The position numbers were made by a program, and so were the translations under genes. This document shows positions 17,808-27,198 of a DNA stretch of 64,000 nucleotides, piece after piece; the first letter of the stretch is position 1, and each line of letters opens with the position of its first letter. Under the pieces are notes generated by a model. The model had not been told where the DNA came from. It did no database searches and was given only the letters and a program-made list of their open reading frames with translations. The stretch covers positions 1,096,001 through 1,160,000 of the forward strand of contig CP009416.1 in the NCBI GenBank assembly GCA_000818095.1, read 5' to 3'. This DNA comes from Jeotgalibacillus malaysiensis. Lineage in GTDB: Bacteria; Bacillota; Bacilli; Bacillales; Jeotgalibacillaceae.

Positions 17808-19484
17808 CTAACTTTCATCCCCGTTTCTGGGTAATTTGAATCTTCTCATTTGAAGCTCCATCGTGTGACTCATTTCCTGTAAATGAACAATCGATTCCCT
17901 TACTTTTCCAAATGAAACCTGTTGTTCTTCAGCAGATGCCGAAATTTCTTCTGTACCTGCAGCCGTTTCTTCAGTTACTGCAGATACATTTTCCATCGAA
18001 GCAGTGACTTCAGAAGTATAAGCAGAAGACTGCTTCATGCTTTTTGTCAGTGAATCTAGTTCTTTGTCAATGTCCTGTACTTTGTTTGCAATCTCTTCGA
18101 ACGCAAGCTCTGTCAGGTTCATGGATTTAATTTGTTCAGATGACACTCTCTGTCCGGTTGAAGCGGCAATCGTGATGCCGGACATGCCATTTTGAATATT
18201 TGCTACCATAGCTGTAATTTTTTCAGTTGCTTCAGCTGATTGTCCGGCAAGCTTTTTAACTTCATCTGCAACAACAGCAAAACCTTTACCTTGCTCACCG
18301 GCTCTTGCTGCTTCTATTGCAGCATTTAAAGCAAGAAGGTTGGTCTGATCAGCAATTGCTTTTACAAAGGTTGCCGCATCCTGAATTTCTGTGGTAAATG
18401 CTGAAAACGTAGCAAGCTCTTTAGAAATTAGTGCAGCAGCTTCTGTATTTTCTACTGTGTAGATTTGCTGCTTTTCAAGCGATTCACGGCCAGCCTTAAC
18501 AGCAGTTAATGCCTGACTGCCTTTTTCTGCTGAGCGAATGGCTAGTGCATCGCTTTCAGTAAAGGTCCGGTTCAATTCAATCATTTTTTCAGATGTCGAT
18601 TGAATATCCTCTGAAATCGCCTGACTGCCTTTTGCGAGATCATCTGTTGAAGCGGCGATTTGATTACCGCTTTCCTCTAATTCACTGATCTTACCCGATA
18701 CTTCCTTTGAAAATTCTGCTACACGTGAGCTGGTATTTTCAACTGACATGACCGTCTCTCTCAGACTAAGAATCATTTTTCTGAACGACTGAGATAAAAG
18801 GTGTATCTCAAACTTTGTATGTCCAGTATGTTCGGGTACATCCACTGTCAAATCACCTTCAGCAACCTGTGCTGCCTGCTTAAGCATCGTATGAAGTGGA
18901 CGCGTGATATTTCTTGAAATAATCGCAGCAGCAATAAGGGAGATGATGATAATGATAGCGATTGCACTCAATGAAATGAGGACGATGATAGAGATCTGGC
19001 GTGACGTTTCAGCCAGCTTATTACTATACCAGTCATCAGCAAGGATCTGCAGTAAATAAATATCATTAGTAATTCCACCAGTGCGTGCTGCCTGGCGACT
19101 GGCTTCTGCGATATTCTGCTGCTCAAGCGCCTCAGTGGCCTCAGATTCAAGCTGCTGATATTTTTGCTGGATCGTCATCAGCTGGCTTTCCATCTCCTGA
19201 ATCGGCATAACACCTTCTAATTCAGTGATCAGAAGGGCTGTTTGTTCTAATTGATTTTGAGTAGTCAGGCGGTTATTTTCAGTAGGACTCAGACTGAAGT
19301 TAGATAGTGACTGCTGAATAATCAGCAGCTCGCTATTCAATTTCTCTAGATCCGTCAGAATCTCTACATCTTCCTCAACTGAAGCATTCAGACTGACCAT
19401 CTGCCATACGATAAACAAAATAATGACGGATGATAGGATTAATGGAATCAACGTTAATAAAAACAATCTTTTGCGCAGTGTCAT
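17808..19484 (-). CDS. Methyl-accepting chemotaxis protein (partner of a BMP-type lipoprotein)
   Basis: A 558-residue transmembrane chemoreceptor. TM1 at about 7-27, an extracellular helical sensor of about 140 residues rich in Gln/Glu/Leu, TM2 at about 165-192, a HAMP domain (R-N-I-T-R-P-L), then the signalling domain with the hairpin tip [21 protein letters not shown]. The sensor is all-helical and lacks dCache features. It lies 10 bases after the lipoprotein gene with its own AAGGAG site; 19484 is chosen over the upstream in-frame ATG on that basis. It shares a SigD promoter with the lipoprotein, so the ligand is probably delivered by that binding protein (inference). Confidence 0.93.
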   Translation of the reverse strand: MTLRKRLFLLTLIPLILSSVIILFIVWQMVSLNASVEEDVEILTDLEKLNSELLIIQQSLSNFSLSPTENNRLTTQNQLEQTALLITELEGVMPIQEMESQLMTIQQKYQQLESEATEALEQQNIAEASRQAARTGGITNDIYLLQILADDWYSNKLAETSRQISIIVLISLSAIAIIIIISLIAAAIISRNITRPLHTMLKQAAQVAEGDLTVDVPEHTGHTKFEIHLLSQSFRKMILSLRETVMSVENTSSRVAEFSKEVSGKISELEESGNQIAASTDDLAKGSQAISEDIQSTSEKMIELNRTFTESDALAIRSAEKGSQALTAVKAGRESLEKQQIYTVENTEAAALISKELATFSAFTTEIQDAATFVKAIADQTNLLALNAAIEAARAGEQGKGFAVVADEVKKLAGQSAEATEKITAMVANIQNGMSGITIAASTGQRVSSEQIKSMNLTELAFEEIANKVQDIDKELDSLTKSMKQSSAYTSEVTASMENVSAVTEETAAGTEEISASAEEQQVSFGKVRESIVHLQEMSHTMELQMRRFKLPRNGDES

Positions 19485-19494
19485 AGTTACTCCT

Positions 19495-20472
19495 TTACTG
19501 AACAGATTCAGGCACAATAATCTCGCCTGAAATGATTTTCTTTTGTGTTTCTAACACAATATCGCGATCTTTCTGGTTTAACTGTAAAAGTCTGATCTCA
19601 GCAAGCCCAACACCATTCTCAGCCAGACCAAGCTCATACTGCTGAGAAGAGAGTTCTTGCTCAGTTAATTGCTGAACAAGATTAAAAACCGTTGTATCAA
19701 TGTTTTTGACCATCGAAGTAACTACGGACTGCTCTGCTGTGTAAAATTGGTCTGTATCAACACCAGCAGTATAGATGCTCTGGTCCTGCGCTTCTAAAAT
19801 AGCCCCGGTTCCTGTAAAGCCGGCAGCAGGATAAATAAAGTCAGCACCCAGCTGAATTTGTTTATCTGCAATTGTCCGTCCCAGGTCAGCATTTCCAAAA
19901 TCCCCGGCATAATCACTCAGAATCTTAATGTCTGGATTAACCATTTCAGCGCCTGCCCTGAAGCCCGCTTCAAACCGGTTAATTACAGGTGCATCAACAC
20001 CTCCTATAAAACCAATCACTCCGGTTTCTGAAGCCAGTGCAGCAATTGTTCCAACCAAATAACTTCCTTCATGATCTTTAAAAGTCATAGAAATAATGTT
20101 TTCTGCTTCTGATACTCCATCAATCAATACATACTGCTGATCCGGATAATCTGCCGCTACTTCTTCAAGTGCTTCCTGAACTGAGAATCCAAGACCGATG
20201 ATTAAGTCATAATCCTTTTCGGACATATCCTTCAAATGCTCTAGATAATTCCCTTCAGGTGCTTCTCTGTAATCAAACAGTATATTTAGTTCATCACGGG
20301 CACGGACTAACCCTTCAAATGCCCCGTCATTAAAAGATCCATCTCCCAAACCGGTATCAGACAGCATAATACCGACTTTGGCTGAGAACGCTGTCTGTGC
20401 ATTCTGTTGTGACGAGCACCCTGAGAGTATTAAGGCTGCTGTCAGAAAAATAAAACCTGTTATTCTTTTCAT
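19495..20472 (-). CDS. BMP family lipoprotein (nucleoside/purine-type substrate-binding protein)
   Basis: A 325-residue secreted lipoprotein: signal peptide with lipobox L-I-L-S-G-C (Cys19), then a periplasmic-binding fold of the BMP/PnrA (Med) family. Family landmarks: G-L-G-D-G-S-F-N-D (43-51), D-L-I-I-G-L-G-F near 86, [18 protein letters not shown] (about 154-171), and [11 protein letters not shown]. Family members bind nucleosides and feed ABC importers, but no permease or ATPase gene is adjacent. It is first in an operon with a chemoreceptor and has a SigD promoter, indicating a sensory role. Confidence 0.9.
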   Translation of the reverse strand: MKRITGFIFLTAALILSGCSSQQNAQTAFSAKVGIMLSDTGLGDGSFNDGAFEGLVRARDELNILFDYREAPEGNYLEHLKDMSEKDYDLIIGLGFSVQEALEEVAADYPDQQYVLIDGVSEAENIISMTFKDHEGSYLVGTIAALASETGVIGFIGGVDAPVINRFEAGFRAGAEMVNPDIKILSDYAGDFGNADLGRTIADKQIQLGADFIYPAAGFTGTGAILEAQDQSIYTAGVDTDQFYTAEQSVVTSMVKNIDTTVFNLVQQLTEQELSSQQYELGLAENGVGLAEIRLLQLNQKDRDIVLETQKKIISGEIIVPESVQ

Positions 20473-20542
20473 CCTAATAAATCCTCCAATAAATCAACTG
20501 TTAGAAGTGAATAGTAAAGTCAGTTATTCACATACTTTAATA

Positions 20543-20569
20543 CTATCGACAAAAAAACCTCTCCCTTTA
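20543..20569 (-). promoter_or_regulatory. SigD promoter of the lipoprotein-chemoreceptor operon
   Basis: Minus strand: TAAA, 15-base spacer, GTCGATAG, against the SigD consensus TAAA-N14-16-GCCGATAT. It is embedded in the terminator of the upstream thioesterase gene; the -35 and spacer are terminator sequence. Confidence 0.75.
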
Positions 20570-20587
20570 ACGCAAAGGAGAGGTTTT
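20551..20587 (-). terminator. Terminator after acyl-CoA thioesterase gene
   Basis: Stem AAAACCTCTCC/GGAGAGGTTTT with seven T residues on the minus strand; overlaps the SigD promoter of the next operon. Confidence 0.88.
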
Positions 20588-20608
20588 AAAGATGTCTAAC
20601 AATTAAAT

Positions 20609-21115
20609 TTATTCATGCGGCTTCGGTGTGAAGAACGCTGCTAGTTCCTGGCTGTGAAGCTTTCTTGCTTTTCGGTGTCCGGCACGATTTTCAGCTGTCT
20701 CATTCAGCCATTTTTCTTCTTCAGTTTCAGGTACAACATCCGGTACCGGAATCGGTTTTCCTTCATTGTCGATTGCTACAAATGTCAGGAATGAAATGGC
20801 TGCAACTGACTGATCACCTGACAGCAGGTTTTCTGTTGTCACTCTGACAAAGACCTCCATTGAACTCTTCCCGGTATAAGAAACAAAAGCTTCGAGTGTC
20901 ACAGCATCTCCTACACGGATCGGCTTTAGGAAATCAACAGAATCTGTTGAAGCTGTTACGACTAATGAACGTGAATGTTTTGTAGCTGCAATCGAAGCAA
21001 CATTGTCAATATAGGCCATCAGCTGACCGCCAAAAAGGGTACCGTGATGATTTGTATCCGGTGGAAGTACGTGACTCGTCTGGATCGTTCTGCTTTCTTT
21101 CATTGTTTTTCCCAT
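20609..21115 (-). CDS. Acyl-CoA thioesterase (hotdog fold, YkhA-like)
   Basis: A 168-residue single-hotdog acyl-CoA hydrolase of the YkhA/YciA/BACH type. The active-site segment N-H-H-G-T-L-F-G-G-Q-L-M-A-Y-I-D (22-37) is intact, and the later A-S-T-D-S-V-D-F-L-K-P-I strand is typical. The C-terminus has a charged helix extension. It hydrolyses CoA thioesters of medium and long fatty acids in the cytoplasm; the specific substrate is unknown. GAGGAG lies eight bases before the ATG. Confidence 0.9.
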   Translation of the reverse strand: MGKTMKESRTIQTSHVLPPDTNHHGTLFGGQLMAYIDNVASIAATKHSRSLVVTASTDSVDFLKPIRVGDAVTLEAFVSYTGKSSMEVFVRVTTENLLSGDQSVAAISFLTFVAIDNEGKPIPVPDVVPETEEEKWLNETAENRAGHRKARKLHSQELAAFFTPKPHE

Positions 21116-21130
21116 ACAATCAGCTCCTCT

Positions 21131-21176
21131 AAAAAACCAGACCTCCCGGCTGCAGGGCGCAGCAAAGAGATCTGGT
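21131..21176 (-). terminator. Terminator after the 47-residue membrane peptide gene
   Basis: Outer stem ACCAGA/TCTGGT with inner GCTGC/GCAGC and six T residues on the minus strand. Confidence 0.8.
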
Positions 21177-21181
21177 GATTT

Positions 21182-21325
21182 TTAATATTCGTTATGTTCG
21201 GGTCTTGGGTCAATTCTTTCTGCATCCTTTGTATTTAAAGGAATACGTAAAAAGTACATTAACGCTCCACCCACTAATCCGATTAGCGCACAGAATCCAA
21301 GCAATACTGAAGTCATGTATAACAT
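21182..21325 (-). CDS. Small single-span membrane protein (47 residues)
   Basis: A 47-residue ORF with a strong GGAGGAG ribosome site nine bases before the ATG. One hydrophobic helix covers about residues 5-26, followed by a charged tail ending in D-P-R-P-E-H-N-E-Y. It sits between ampS and the thioesterase gene on the same strand and has a terminator right after the stop. I recognise no family. Confidence 0.7.
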   Translation of the reverse strand: MLYMTSVLLGFCALIGLVGGALMYFLRIPLNTKDAERIDPRPEHNEY

Positions 21326-21415
21326 CAGTGAGCTCCTCCTTTCACCGTACAAATAATTTGTATCAAACTCATTATATAGGATTACAGGAGATTAGGAAAT
21401 GATTTTTAAGATAAC

Positions 21416-22645
21416 TTAAAATGCCCAGTCGCCATTTCTGAATACAGGTTCTGAAGAGCCGTCTTCTGAAATACCGTCGATATCCATCTTGTCTGATCCA
21501 ATCATAAAGTCAACGTGTGTGATGCTGGAGTTCAAACCTTTCTCAGCAAGCTCTTCCTGAGAAGCCGTTTTTCCGCCTTCCACACAGAATGCATAAGCAC
21601 TGCCGATTGCCAGGTGATTAGAAGCATTTTCATCGAACAGCGTATTAAAGAAAAGTACGTTCGACTGTGAAATTGGTGACTGATGCGGCACAAGCGCCAC
21701 CTCACCAAGGCGGTGTGAACCTTCATCTGTCTCAATCAGCTTTTTAAGAATATCTTCACCTTCATCAGCCTGTACATCCGTAATCCGGCCGTTTTCAAAC
21801 GTAATTTTAAATCCGTCAATAATATTACCGCCATAGCTTAATGGCTTTGTATTTGTTACATACCCGGATACGCCGTCTTTATGCGGTACAGTAAACACTT
21901 CTTCAGTCGGCATATTGGCCATAAACGTATGACCTTTTTCATTCACACTTCCTGCGCCTGCCCAGATATGACCTTCAGGAAGTTCAATTGTCAGGTCAGT
22001 ACCAGGAGCTGTGTAATGAAGCTTTTTATACTTCTTATTATTCAGGTAATCAGCTTTTTCATGCAGTGTTTCGTCATGTTTTTTCCATGCTTCAACAGGA
22101 TCAGCCTGATCAACTCTTACTGCTTTAAAAATCGCGTGCCAAAGCTTTTCGATTGCTTCGTTCTCATCAGCTTCCGGGAATACCTTCTTAGCCCATCCTG
22201 CAGATGGTGCAGCAATCACCGTCCAGCTGACTTTATCCGACTGAATATACTGTCGGTACTTCTCAAGCGCCTGTCCTGCAGCTCGCTGGAAATCCGAAAT
22301 GCGCTGGGAGTCAACACCCTTCATCAGGTCAGGGCTTGCTGAGACGATATTCATGAAAGCTGCGCCTTTTTCAGCAAGTGCTTCACGCTCAAGCTTTTTC
22401 CACTCAGGGAATTCACTGAATGAATCCGATGGTGCCATCTCATAACGCATTTTGGATACTTCATCATCTGACCAGTCAACAAATACCTGACGCGCGCCTG
22501 CTTCATATGCCTTCTTCGTCACAAGTCTGACGAATGGTGCATTATCAATTGACGCACCTATGTAGAGCAGCTGATCTTTCTGAATATTAACGCCAACTTT
22601 AACAGCCAGGTCAGCATATTTTTCAAACATTTCTGTATGACTCAT
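21416..22645 (-). CDS. ampS: M29 family aminopeptidase (AmpS-like)
   Basis: A 409-residue cytoplasmic metallo-aminopeptidase of the M29 (thermophilic aminopeptidase) family, nearly the same length as B. subtilis AmpS. Family hallmarks: the N-terminal Y-A-D-L-A-V-K-V-G-V-N, the metal-ligand Glu segment N-M-P-T-E-E-V-F-T-V-P-H, Y-G-G-N-I-I-D-G-F, and the C-terminal H-L-A-I-G-S-A-Y and T-H-V-D-F-M-I-G-S. These enzymes use two divalent metals to remove N-terminal residues. AAAAGGGGT precedes the ATG. Divergent from motA. I did not find its terminator. Confidence 0.93.
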   Translation of the reverse strand: MSHTEMFEKYADLAVKVGVNIQKDQLLYIGASIDNAPFVRLVTKKAYEAGARQVFVDWSDDEVSKMRYEMAPSDSFSEFPEWKKLEREALAEKGAAFMNIVSASPDLMKGVDSQRISDFQRAAGQALEKYRQYIQSDKVSWTVIAAPSAGWAKKVFPEADENEAIEKLWHAIFKAVRVDQADPVEAWKKHDETLHEKADYLNNKKYKKLHYTAPGTDLTIELPEGHIWAGAGSVNEKGHTFMANMPTEEVFTVPHKDGVSGYVTNTKPLSYGGNIIDGFKITFENGRITDVQADEGEDILKKLIETDEGSHRLGEVALVPHQSPISQSNVLFFNTLFDENASNHLAIGSAYAFCVEGGKTASQEELAEKGLNSSITHVDFMIGSDKMDIDGISEDGSSEPVFRNGDWAF

Positions 22646-22763
22646 TTTTATTACCCCTTTTCATGTGTTTAGTTCCATTAAACATTTTACCAGTCGTTTG
22701 ATAAAAATCAAAAAAATATGAACATTTCATATTCGCAAAATGAAATGTATGAGTAGAAAGGTC

Positions 22764-22790
22764 TAAAGTCATTAGTTTTTTAGCCGATAT
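22764..22790 (+). promoter_or_regulatory. SigD promoter of motAB
   Basis: TAAA, 15-base spacer, GCCGATAT: an exact match to the SigD consensus. Confidence 0.9.
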
Positions 22791-22833
22791 ACATTGTGTA
22801 GAGATAGAAATTTAGTGATTGTGGGTGAATGTT

Positions 22834-23634
22834 TTGGATAAATCCTCGCTTATTGGCGTTATTTTAGGACTGATTGCGGTTGGAGTCGGAATGGTTCTAA
22901 AAGGTGTACCGGCCACCGCTTTATTAAATGGCCCTGCATTTATGATCATCATTTTAGGTACTGTTGCAGCGGTCATGATTGCATTTCCAATGTCTGAATT
23001 GAAAAGAGTGCCTAAGTTATTCGGGATTCTTTTTAAAGAAGCAAAAGGGACTGAAGTGCGGGATGTGATCCGTATGTTTGGTGAGTGGGCAGAGCTTGCG
23101 CGTAAAGAGGGACTGCTGGCGCTTGAATCTAAGACGACTGAAATTGAAGATTCATTTTTGAGAAATGGTCTGGGTCTTGCGATTGATGGACAGAACGCAG
23201 ATTACATAAGAGATGTGCTGACTGAAGAAATTGATGCCATGGAAGACAGACATTTATCCGGTGCAGCGATCTTCTCTCAGGCAGGAACCTATGCGCCGAC
23301 GCTTGGTGTACTTGGAGCGGTTGTTGGACTAATTGCAGCACTTGGTCATATGGAGGATACAGCAGCCCTTGGAGAAGCGATTGCTGCTGCATTTATTGCA
23401 ACATTACTCGGGATTTTTACGGGTTATGTGCTGTGGCATCCATTTGCAAACAAATTAAAGCGTAAATCAACAAAAGAAGTCATGGTTAAATATATGATGA
23501 TCGAAGGGATTTTATCTGTTCTTGAAGGTGAGGCGCCACGTGTGATTGAACAAAAGCTTGCCTCTTATCTGCCTGCCAAAGAGCGTGAGCAGCTGATGGC
23601 TGAAGGCGGTGTAAAAACAGATGAAGAAGCGTAA
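22834..23634 (+). CDS. motA: Flagellar motor stator protein MotA
   Basis: A 266-residue stator subunit with four membrane helices, closely resembling B. subtilis MotA (D-K-S-S-L-I-G-V-I at the start; G-T-Y-A-P-T-L-G-V-L-G-A-V-V-G-L-I-A-A-L in TM3; F-A-N-K-L-K-R-K-S after TM4). The cytoplasmic loop carries the conserved charged residues that touch FliG. I place the start at TTG 22834 because homologues begin M-D-K and GGGTGA lies about six bases upstream; TTG 22819 and GTG 22825 are alternatives. It overlaps motB by 14 bases. Confidence 0.95.
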   Translation: MDKSSLIGVILGLIAVGVGMVLKGVPATALLNGPAFMIIILGTVAAVMIAFPMSELKRVPKLFGILFKEAKGTEVRDVIRMFGEWAELARKEGLLALESKTTEIEDSFLRNGLGLAIDGQNADYIRDVLTEEIDAMEDRHLSGAAIFSQAGTYAPTLGVLGAVVGLIAALGHMEDTAALGEAIAAAFIATLLGIFTGYVLWHPFANKLKRKSTKEVMVKYMMIEGILSVLEGEAPRVIEQKLASYLPAKEREQLMAEGGVKTDEEA

Positions 23635-24463
23635 ACGTAAAAAGCATGATGAGCATATGGATGAAAGCTGGCTGATTCCATATGCAGACATTTTGACGCT
23701 GCTGCTGGCACTATTCATTGTTATGTTTGCGAGCAGTAACGTAGATCAGGTTAAATTTAATCAAATGTCTCAGGTATTCAACGAAATTTTTGCCGGCGGG
23801 GAAAATGTGCTGGATTATGCCAGCCTCGTAGAAACAGATGATACTGAGGATGATATTGATAACGCTGAAGGAGCTGACCCTGAAGAGCTGACTGAGGAAA
23901 TGACTGAAGAACAGCAGCAGATGCAGGAGCTTCTGGCAGAGCAGACTGAGCGTGAAAGTGCAGCTGCAGCAGATCTTGAAGAACTGCAGGTTATACAGGA
24001 ACAGATTAACGAATATATTGCAGCCAATACACTCGGAGAACTATTTGAAACTGAACTGACTGACGAAGGTTTACTGCTGACAATCAGAGATAACGTATTA
24101 TTTGCATCAGGATCAGCAGATGTCAGATCAGAATATCAGGGTATCGCACAGGATGTGGCGGCGCTGCTCGAATTTGATCCGCCGAGAAATGTGATTATTA
24201 CCGGGCATACAGATAATGTTCCCATCAGTACAGCTGCTTTTTCATCAAACTGGGAGCTGAGTGTAATGCGGGCGGTGAATTTCATGAAACTCGTGATTGA
24301 AAATCCGAACCTAGACCCACGCTGGTTCAGTGCAAAAGGATTCGGGGAATTTCAACCAATCGCAACAAACGATACCGAAGACGGCCGTGCAAAAAACCGT
24401 CGCGTAGAAGTATTAATTCTGCCGCGTGTGACGAGTGATGGGACGGTTACGAATACACCTTAA
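23621..24463 (+). CDS. motB: Flagellar motor stator protein MotB
   Basis: A 280-residue stator subunit. After a basic N-terminus, the single helix S-W-L-I-P-Y-A-D-I-L-T-L-L carries the proton-binding Asp23. A plug/linker rich in Glu and Gln (about 65-130) follows, then the OmpA-like peptidoglycan-binding domain with I-T-G-H-T-D-N-V-P and N-R-R-V-E-V-L-I. The helix sequence is of the H+-type, as in B. subtilis MotB, and not clearly the Na+-type MotS; this should be treated cautiously in a salt-associated organism. The unusually long acidic linker is notable. Ends at a terminator. Confidence 0.95.
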   Translation: MKKRKRKKHDEHMDESWLIPYADILTLLLALFIVMFASSNVDQVKFNQMSQVFNEIFAGGENVLDYASLVETDDTEDDIDNAEGADPEELTEEMTEEQQQMQELLAEQTERESAAAADLEELQVIQEQINEYIAANTLGELFETELTDEGLLLTIRDNVLFASGSADVRSEYQGIAQDVAALLEFDPPRNVIITGHTDNVPISTAAFSSNWELSVMRAVNFMKLVIENPNLDPRWFSAKGFGEFQPIATNDTEDGRAKNRRVEVLILPRVTSDGTVTNTP

Positions 24464-24490
24464 CTGCTGCAGGTTTGCGGCAGTTTTTTT
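24462..24490 (+). terminator. Terminator after motAB
   Basis: Stem AACTGCTGC/GCGGCAGTT then seven T residues; it begins inside the stop codon. Confidence 0.9.
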
Positions 24491-24610
24491 ATGGGTACAT
24501 AAACCACGGGGGAGTATAGCCTTATTTTTAACAACGCCAGTTTAATTTATAAAAGTCAGGGAAAAAAGATAGCAGCTTCCGAAATCTACTATTTTTAGGA
24601 GGAGATCCTA

Positions 24611-25990
24611 TTGGAGGGATTTATTAATGCTGTCACAGTTTTCTCTGAATGGCTGTGGGGGATTCCATTAATTGCCGTGTTATTGTTTTCAGGACTTTTT
24701 ATGACTTTTAAACTCGGCTTTTTTCAATTCAGACATCCGTTATACATATTTAAACAAACTTTTGGCAGTGTGACGAAGAAGCCAAAGGGGAAGGGGACTG
24801 TTACACCTTTTCAGGCGCTGACGTCAGCACTTTCTTCTACGATCGGTGCTGCTAATATTGTTGGGGTGCCGGCAGCGATTATGTTCGGTGGACCGGGCGC
24901 GGTATTTTGGATGTGGGTGATTGCGCTTGTTGGTATGTCGCTGAAGTTCTCAGAAAGTGCGCTTGCCGTTCACTATCGTGAGAAAAATGAAAAAGGTGAA
25001 TTCGTTGGCGGTCCGATGTATTACATGACAAAGGGTCTTGGCATGAAGTGGCTCGGGATCTGGTTTTCATTTGCACTTATGCTTGAACTGATTCCAAGTG
25101 TGATGGTGCAGGGGAATTCTGTTGCAAATACAGTCAATGAATCATTTGGCGTTCCTGTGCTCTGGACAGGGATTATTATTGCATTACTGATTGCCATTAT
25201 TGTATTTGGCGGTATCAAACGGATAGGTCAGGTGACGCAGGTTGTCGTTCCGTTCATGGCGCTGATCTATATTGGCGGGGCGCTGGTTATTTTATTCATG
25301 AACCTTGGAGCGTTACCTGAATTTTTTAATTTAATCTTCTCAAATGCATTTTCACCCGCACCGGTAATTGGTGGTTTTGCAGGAGCGGCTCTTGTTGATG
25401 TTATACGCTGGGGCTTTGCGAGAGGTCTTTACTCAAACGAGGCCGGACTTGGGACGGCTCCGATGGCACACGCCGCTGCGACAACGGATCATCCAGTCAG
25501 ACAGGCTTTCTGGGCGGTATCAGGTATTGTAGTTGATACGCTGATTATCTGTACAGCAACAGCCTTTGTCGTGCTGTCATCTGGTGTCTGGACAGATGAA
25601 GGCGCAATGGAAAACAGCAGTGCGCTGACTACAATTGCTTTTGCTGAATACTTTGGTGACTTCGGAAGTATTCTCGTAACCGTGTCACTTGTATTTTTCG
25701 TTTTCTCAACAATTCTCGTTGTCATTTTCTACGGGGCAAAGCAGGCTGAATTCCTATTTGGATTGAAAGCCTCTTATGCGATTCAAGTTGTGTATATTAT
25801 CGCAATTGTACTAGGTGCAGTAGGGGCTGCGGAAATGATCTGGAACTTCCTTGATATTATGCTTGCCATGATTCTGCTTCCGAACATTTTTGCGATCCTG
25901 ATGATGAGCAATAAAGTGAAAGAGCTTAAGAATGAATTCTTCACATCCGATCAATACTATTTAAAAGATATCGGTAAAAACAAAAAGTAG
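24611..25990 (+). CDS. Sodium:alanine/glycine symporter (AGCS/AlsT family), paralogue 1
   Basis: A 459-residue secondary transporter of the AGCS family with about 11 membrane helices. Signatures: F-Q-A-L-T-S-A-L-S-S-T-I-G-A-A-N-I-V-G-V (early), G-G-P-G-A-V-F-W-M-W, G-G-P-M-Y-Y-M, and G-L-Y-S-N-E-A-G-L-G-T-A-P-M-A. It imports alanine, glycine or a related amino acid with Na+. The start is TTG with AGGAGGAGA upstream. A second family member is at 29973-31331; the two differ in the segment after N-E-A-G-L-G and in the C-terminal tail, so they may differ in substrate. Monocistronic. Confidence 0.93.
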   Translation: MEGFINAVTVFSEWLWGIPLIAVLLFSGLFMTFKLGFFQFRHPLYIFKQTFGSVTKKPKGKGTVTPFQALTSALSSTIGAANIVGVPAAIMFGGPGAVFWMWVIALVGMSLKFSESALAVHYREKNEKGEFVGGPMYYMTKGLGMKWLGIWFSFALMLELIPSVMVQGNSVANTVNESFGVPVLWTGIIIALLIAIIVFGGIKRIGQVTQVVVPFMALIYIGGALVILFMNLGALPEFFNLIFSNAFSPAPVIGGFAGAALVDVIRWGFARGLYSNEAGLGTAPMAHAAATTDHPVRQAFWAVSGIVVDTLIICTATAFVVLSSGVWTDEGAMENSSALTTIAFAEYFGDFGSILVTVSLVFFVFSTILVVIFYGAKQAEFLFGLKASYAIQVVYIIAIVLGAVGAAEMIWNFLDIMLAMILLPNIFAILMMSNKVKELKNEFFTSDQYYLKDIGKNKK

Positions 25991-25996
25991 CTATGA

Positions 25997-26034
25997 GCAC
26001 ATTCGCGATTTATTTGCGAATGTGTATTTTTTTT
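25997..26034 (+). terminator. Terminator after AGCS symporter 1
   Basis: Stem CACATTCGC/GCGAATGTG with a T-rich tail. Confidence 0.88.
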
Positions 26035-26143
26035 ATCAAACAGCGTTTCTAAATGATGAATTAAGGATACACATTAGAATAAGACTGATTATGACTTTAT
26101 TGGTGAATCCGGGAGTGGCAGAGTGAAGAGGAGGGGTTTTTAA

Positions 26144-27136
26144 GTGATCAAAGACTTAAATAATATGTGGAAAGCAAGAACGTGGATGAAGACGAATGTA
26201 CCATTTTTATATAGCTGGCATGCTTATGTCGGATATGAGCTTGATTTGTTTGAAGCCTTTAAAAGGCCTGTAAAAGTTGAAGATGTGGCTGATGCGTATA
26301 ATCTCGAGGAAGAACTGCTTAAGCAATGGGTAGAAGTTGGTATTGCGCTGAAGCACCTGAAAAAAGATGAGAAGAACCGCGTGAAAATTGCCAGAGCGTG
26401 GAAGCTGCCGGGTACGAAAAAAGACAGCCCCTCATCCGGCGACCTGCTAAAAGAAATGATGGAGCTACATATCCCCTCACTTCTTAACTATCCGGAACTG
26501 ATGAAAGAAAAGAAGAGACAGCATTTTGATAGTGAAAAACATGGCTCCACCGTTGCAAAAACTTCAACGTTACTTGAGATGCTTGCCTTTAGAATGATCA
26601 ACCAGAATGTGAAAAAACATGAGGTGAAGTCACTTCTTGATATTGGCTGTGGTGAAGGCGGTTATTTGCTTAAGCTTGCAAAAAAGCACAATGACCTGCA
26701 GCTGACTGGAATTGAGATTAATAAGGAAGTGGCGGATTCAGCTAAAAAAGCAACAGAAGATTATGATCAGGTGGAGATTGTTCAGGCAGATATTCATGAA
26801 TATGAGCCAAATCAGTCATTTGACCATGTCATGATCAATAATCTGCTGCACTACATTAACCCTGAAGAACGCCAGGCATTCTTTGAAAAAATCGAAAAAA
26901 TTACTGAAGAAAACGGGATTATCACCATTATCTCCCCGCTTCAAAAAGCGAAGCACGGAAAGCAGTTTTCAAGTGCTTTTAACAGCTTCTTTATGACATT
27001 TGATAACCTTTATCCTATTCCTTCCGAACAGGAATTAAAGAATATCGCTGCTGCCTGCGGGTTTGAACAGCAGACACCATTCCCGATCATTAGAGAAGGC
27101 GGCTGGTTCTTTGTGAAATGGGTTAAAAAAGATTAG
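26144..27136 (+). CDS. Class I SAM-dependent methyltransferase with N-terminal winged-helix-like domain
   Basis: A 330-residue protein. The N-terminal 100 residues are helical (Y-E-L-D-L-F-E-A-F, then V-E-D-V-A-D-A-Y-N-L) and resemble the dimerisation/winged-helix domain of O-methyltransferases. The catalytic Rossmann domain has motif I L-L-D-I-G-C-G-E-G-G-Y (about 164-174), motif II T-G-I-E-I-N, and V-Q-A-D-I-H. GTG start with GGAGGGG upstream. The substrate is not evident. It lies upstream of yfkM but with a separate promoter between them, so they need not be co-transcribed. No terminator seen after it. Confidence 0.87.
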   Translation: MIKDLNNMWKARTWMKTNVPFLYSWHAYVGYELDLFEAFKRPVKVEDVADAYNLEEELLKQWVEVGIALKHLKKDEKNRVKIARAWKLPGTKKDSPSSGDLLKEMMELHIPSLLNYPELMKEKKRQHFDSEKHGSTVAKTSTLLEMLAFRMINQNVKKHEVKSLLDIGCGEGGYLLKLAKKHNDLQLTGIEINKEVADSAKKATEDYDQVEIVQADIHEYEPNQSFDHVMINNLLHYINPEERQAFFEKIEKITEENGIITIISPLQKAKHGKQFSSAFNSFFMTFDNLYPIPSEQELKNIAAACGFEQQTPFPIIREGGWFFVKWVKKD

Positions 27137-27161
27137 GTTTAAAAAAGTAAAATTGTGGAAT
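27137..27161 (+). promoter_or_regulatory. SigB-type promoter of yfkM
   Basis: GTTTAA, 13-base spacer, TGGAAT; the SigB consensus is GTTTAA-N12-14-GGGTAT. The -35 is exact and the -10 matches four of six. The B. subtilis homologue is a known SigB-dependent general stress gene. Confidence 0.6.
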
Positions 27162-27198
27162 ACACAACATGTATACTCATTAAAAGGAGATGTTAATA

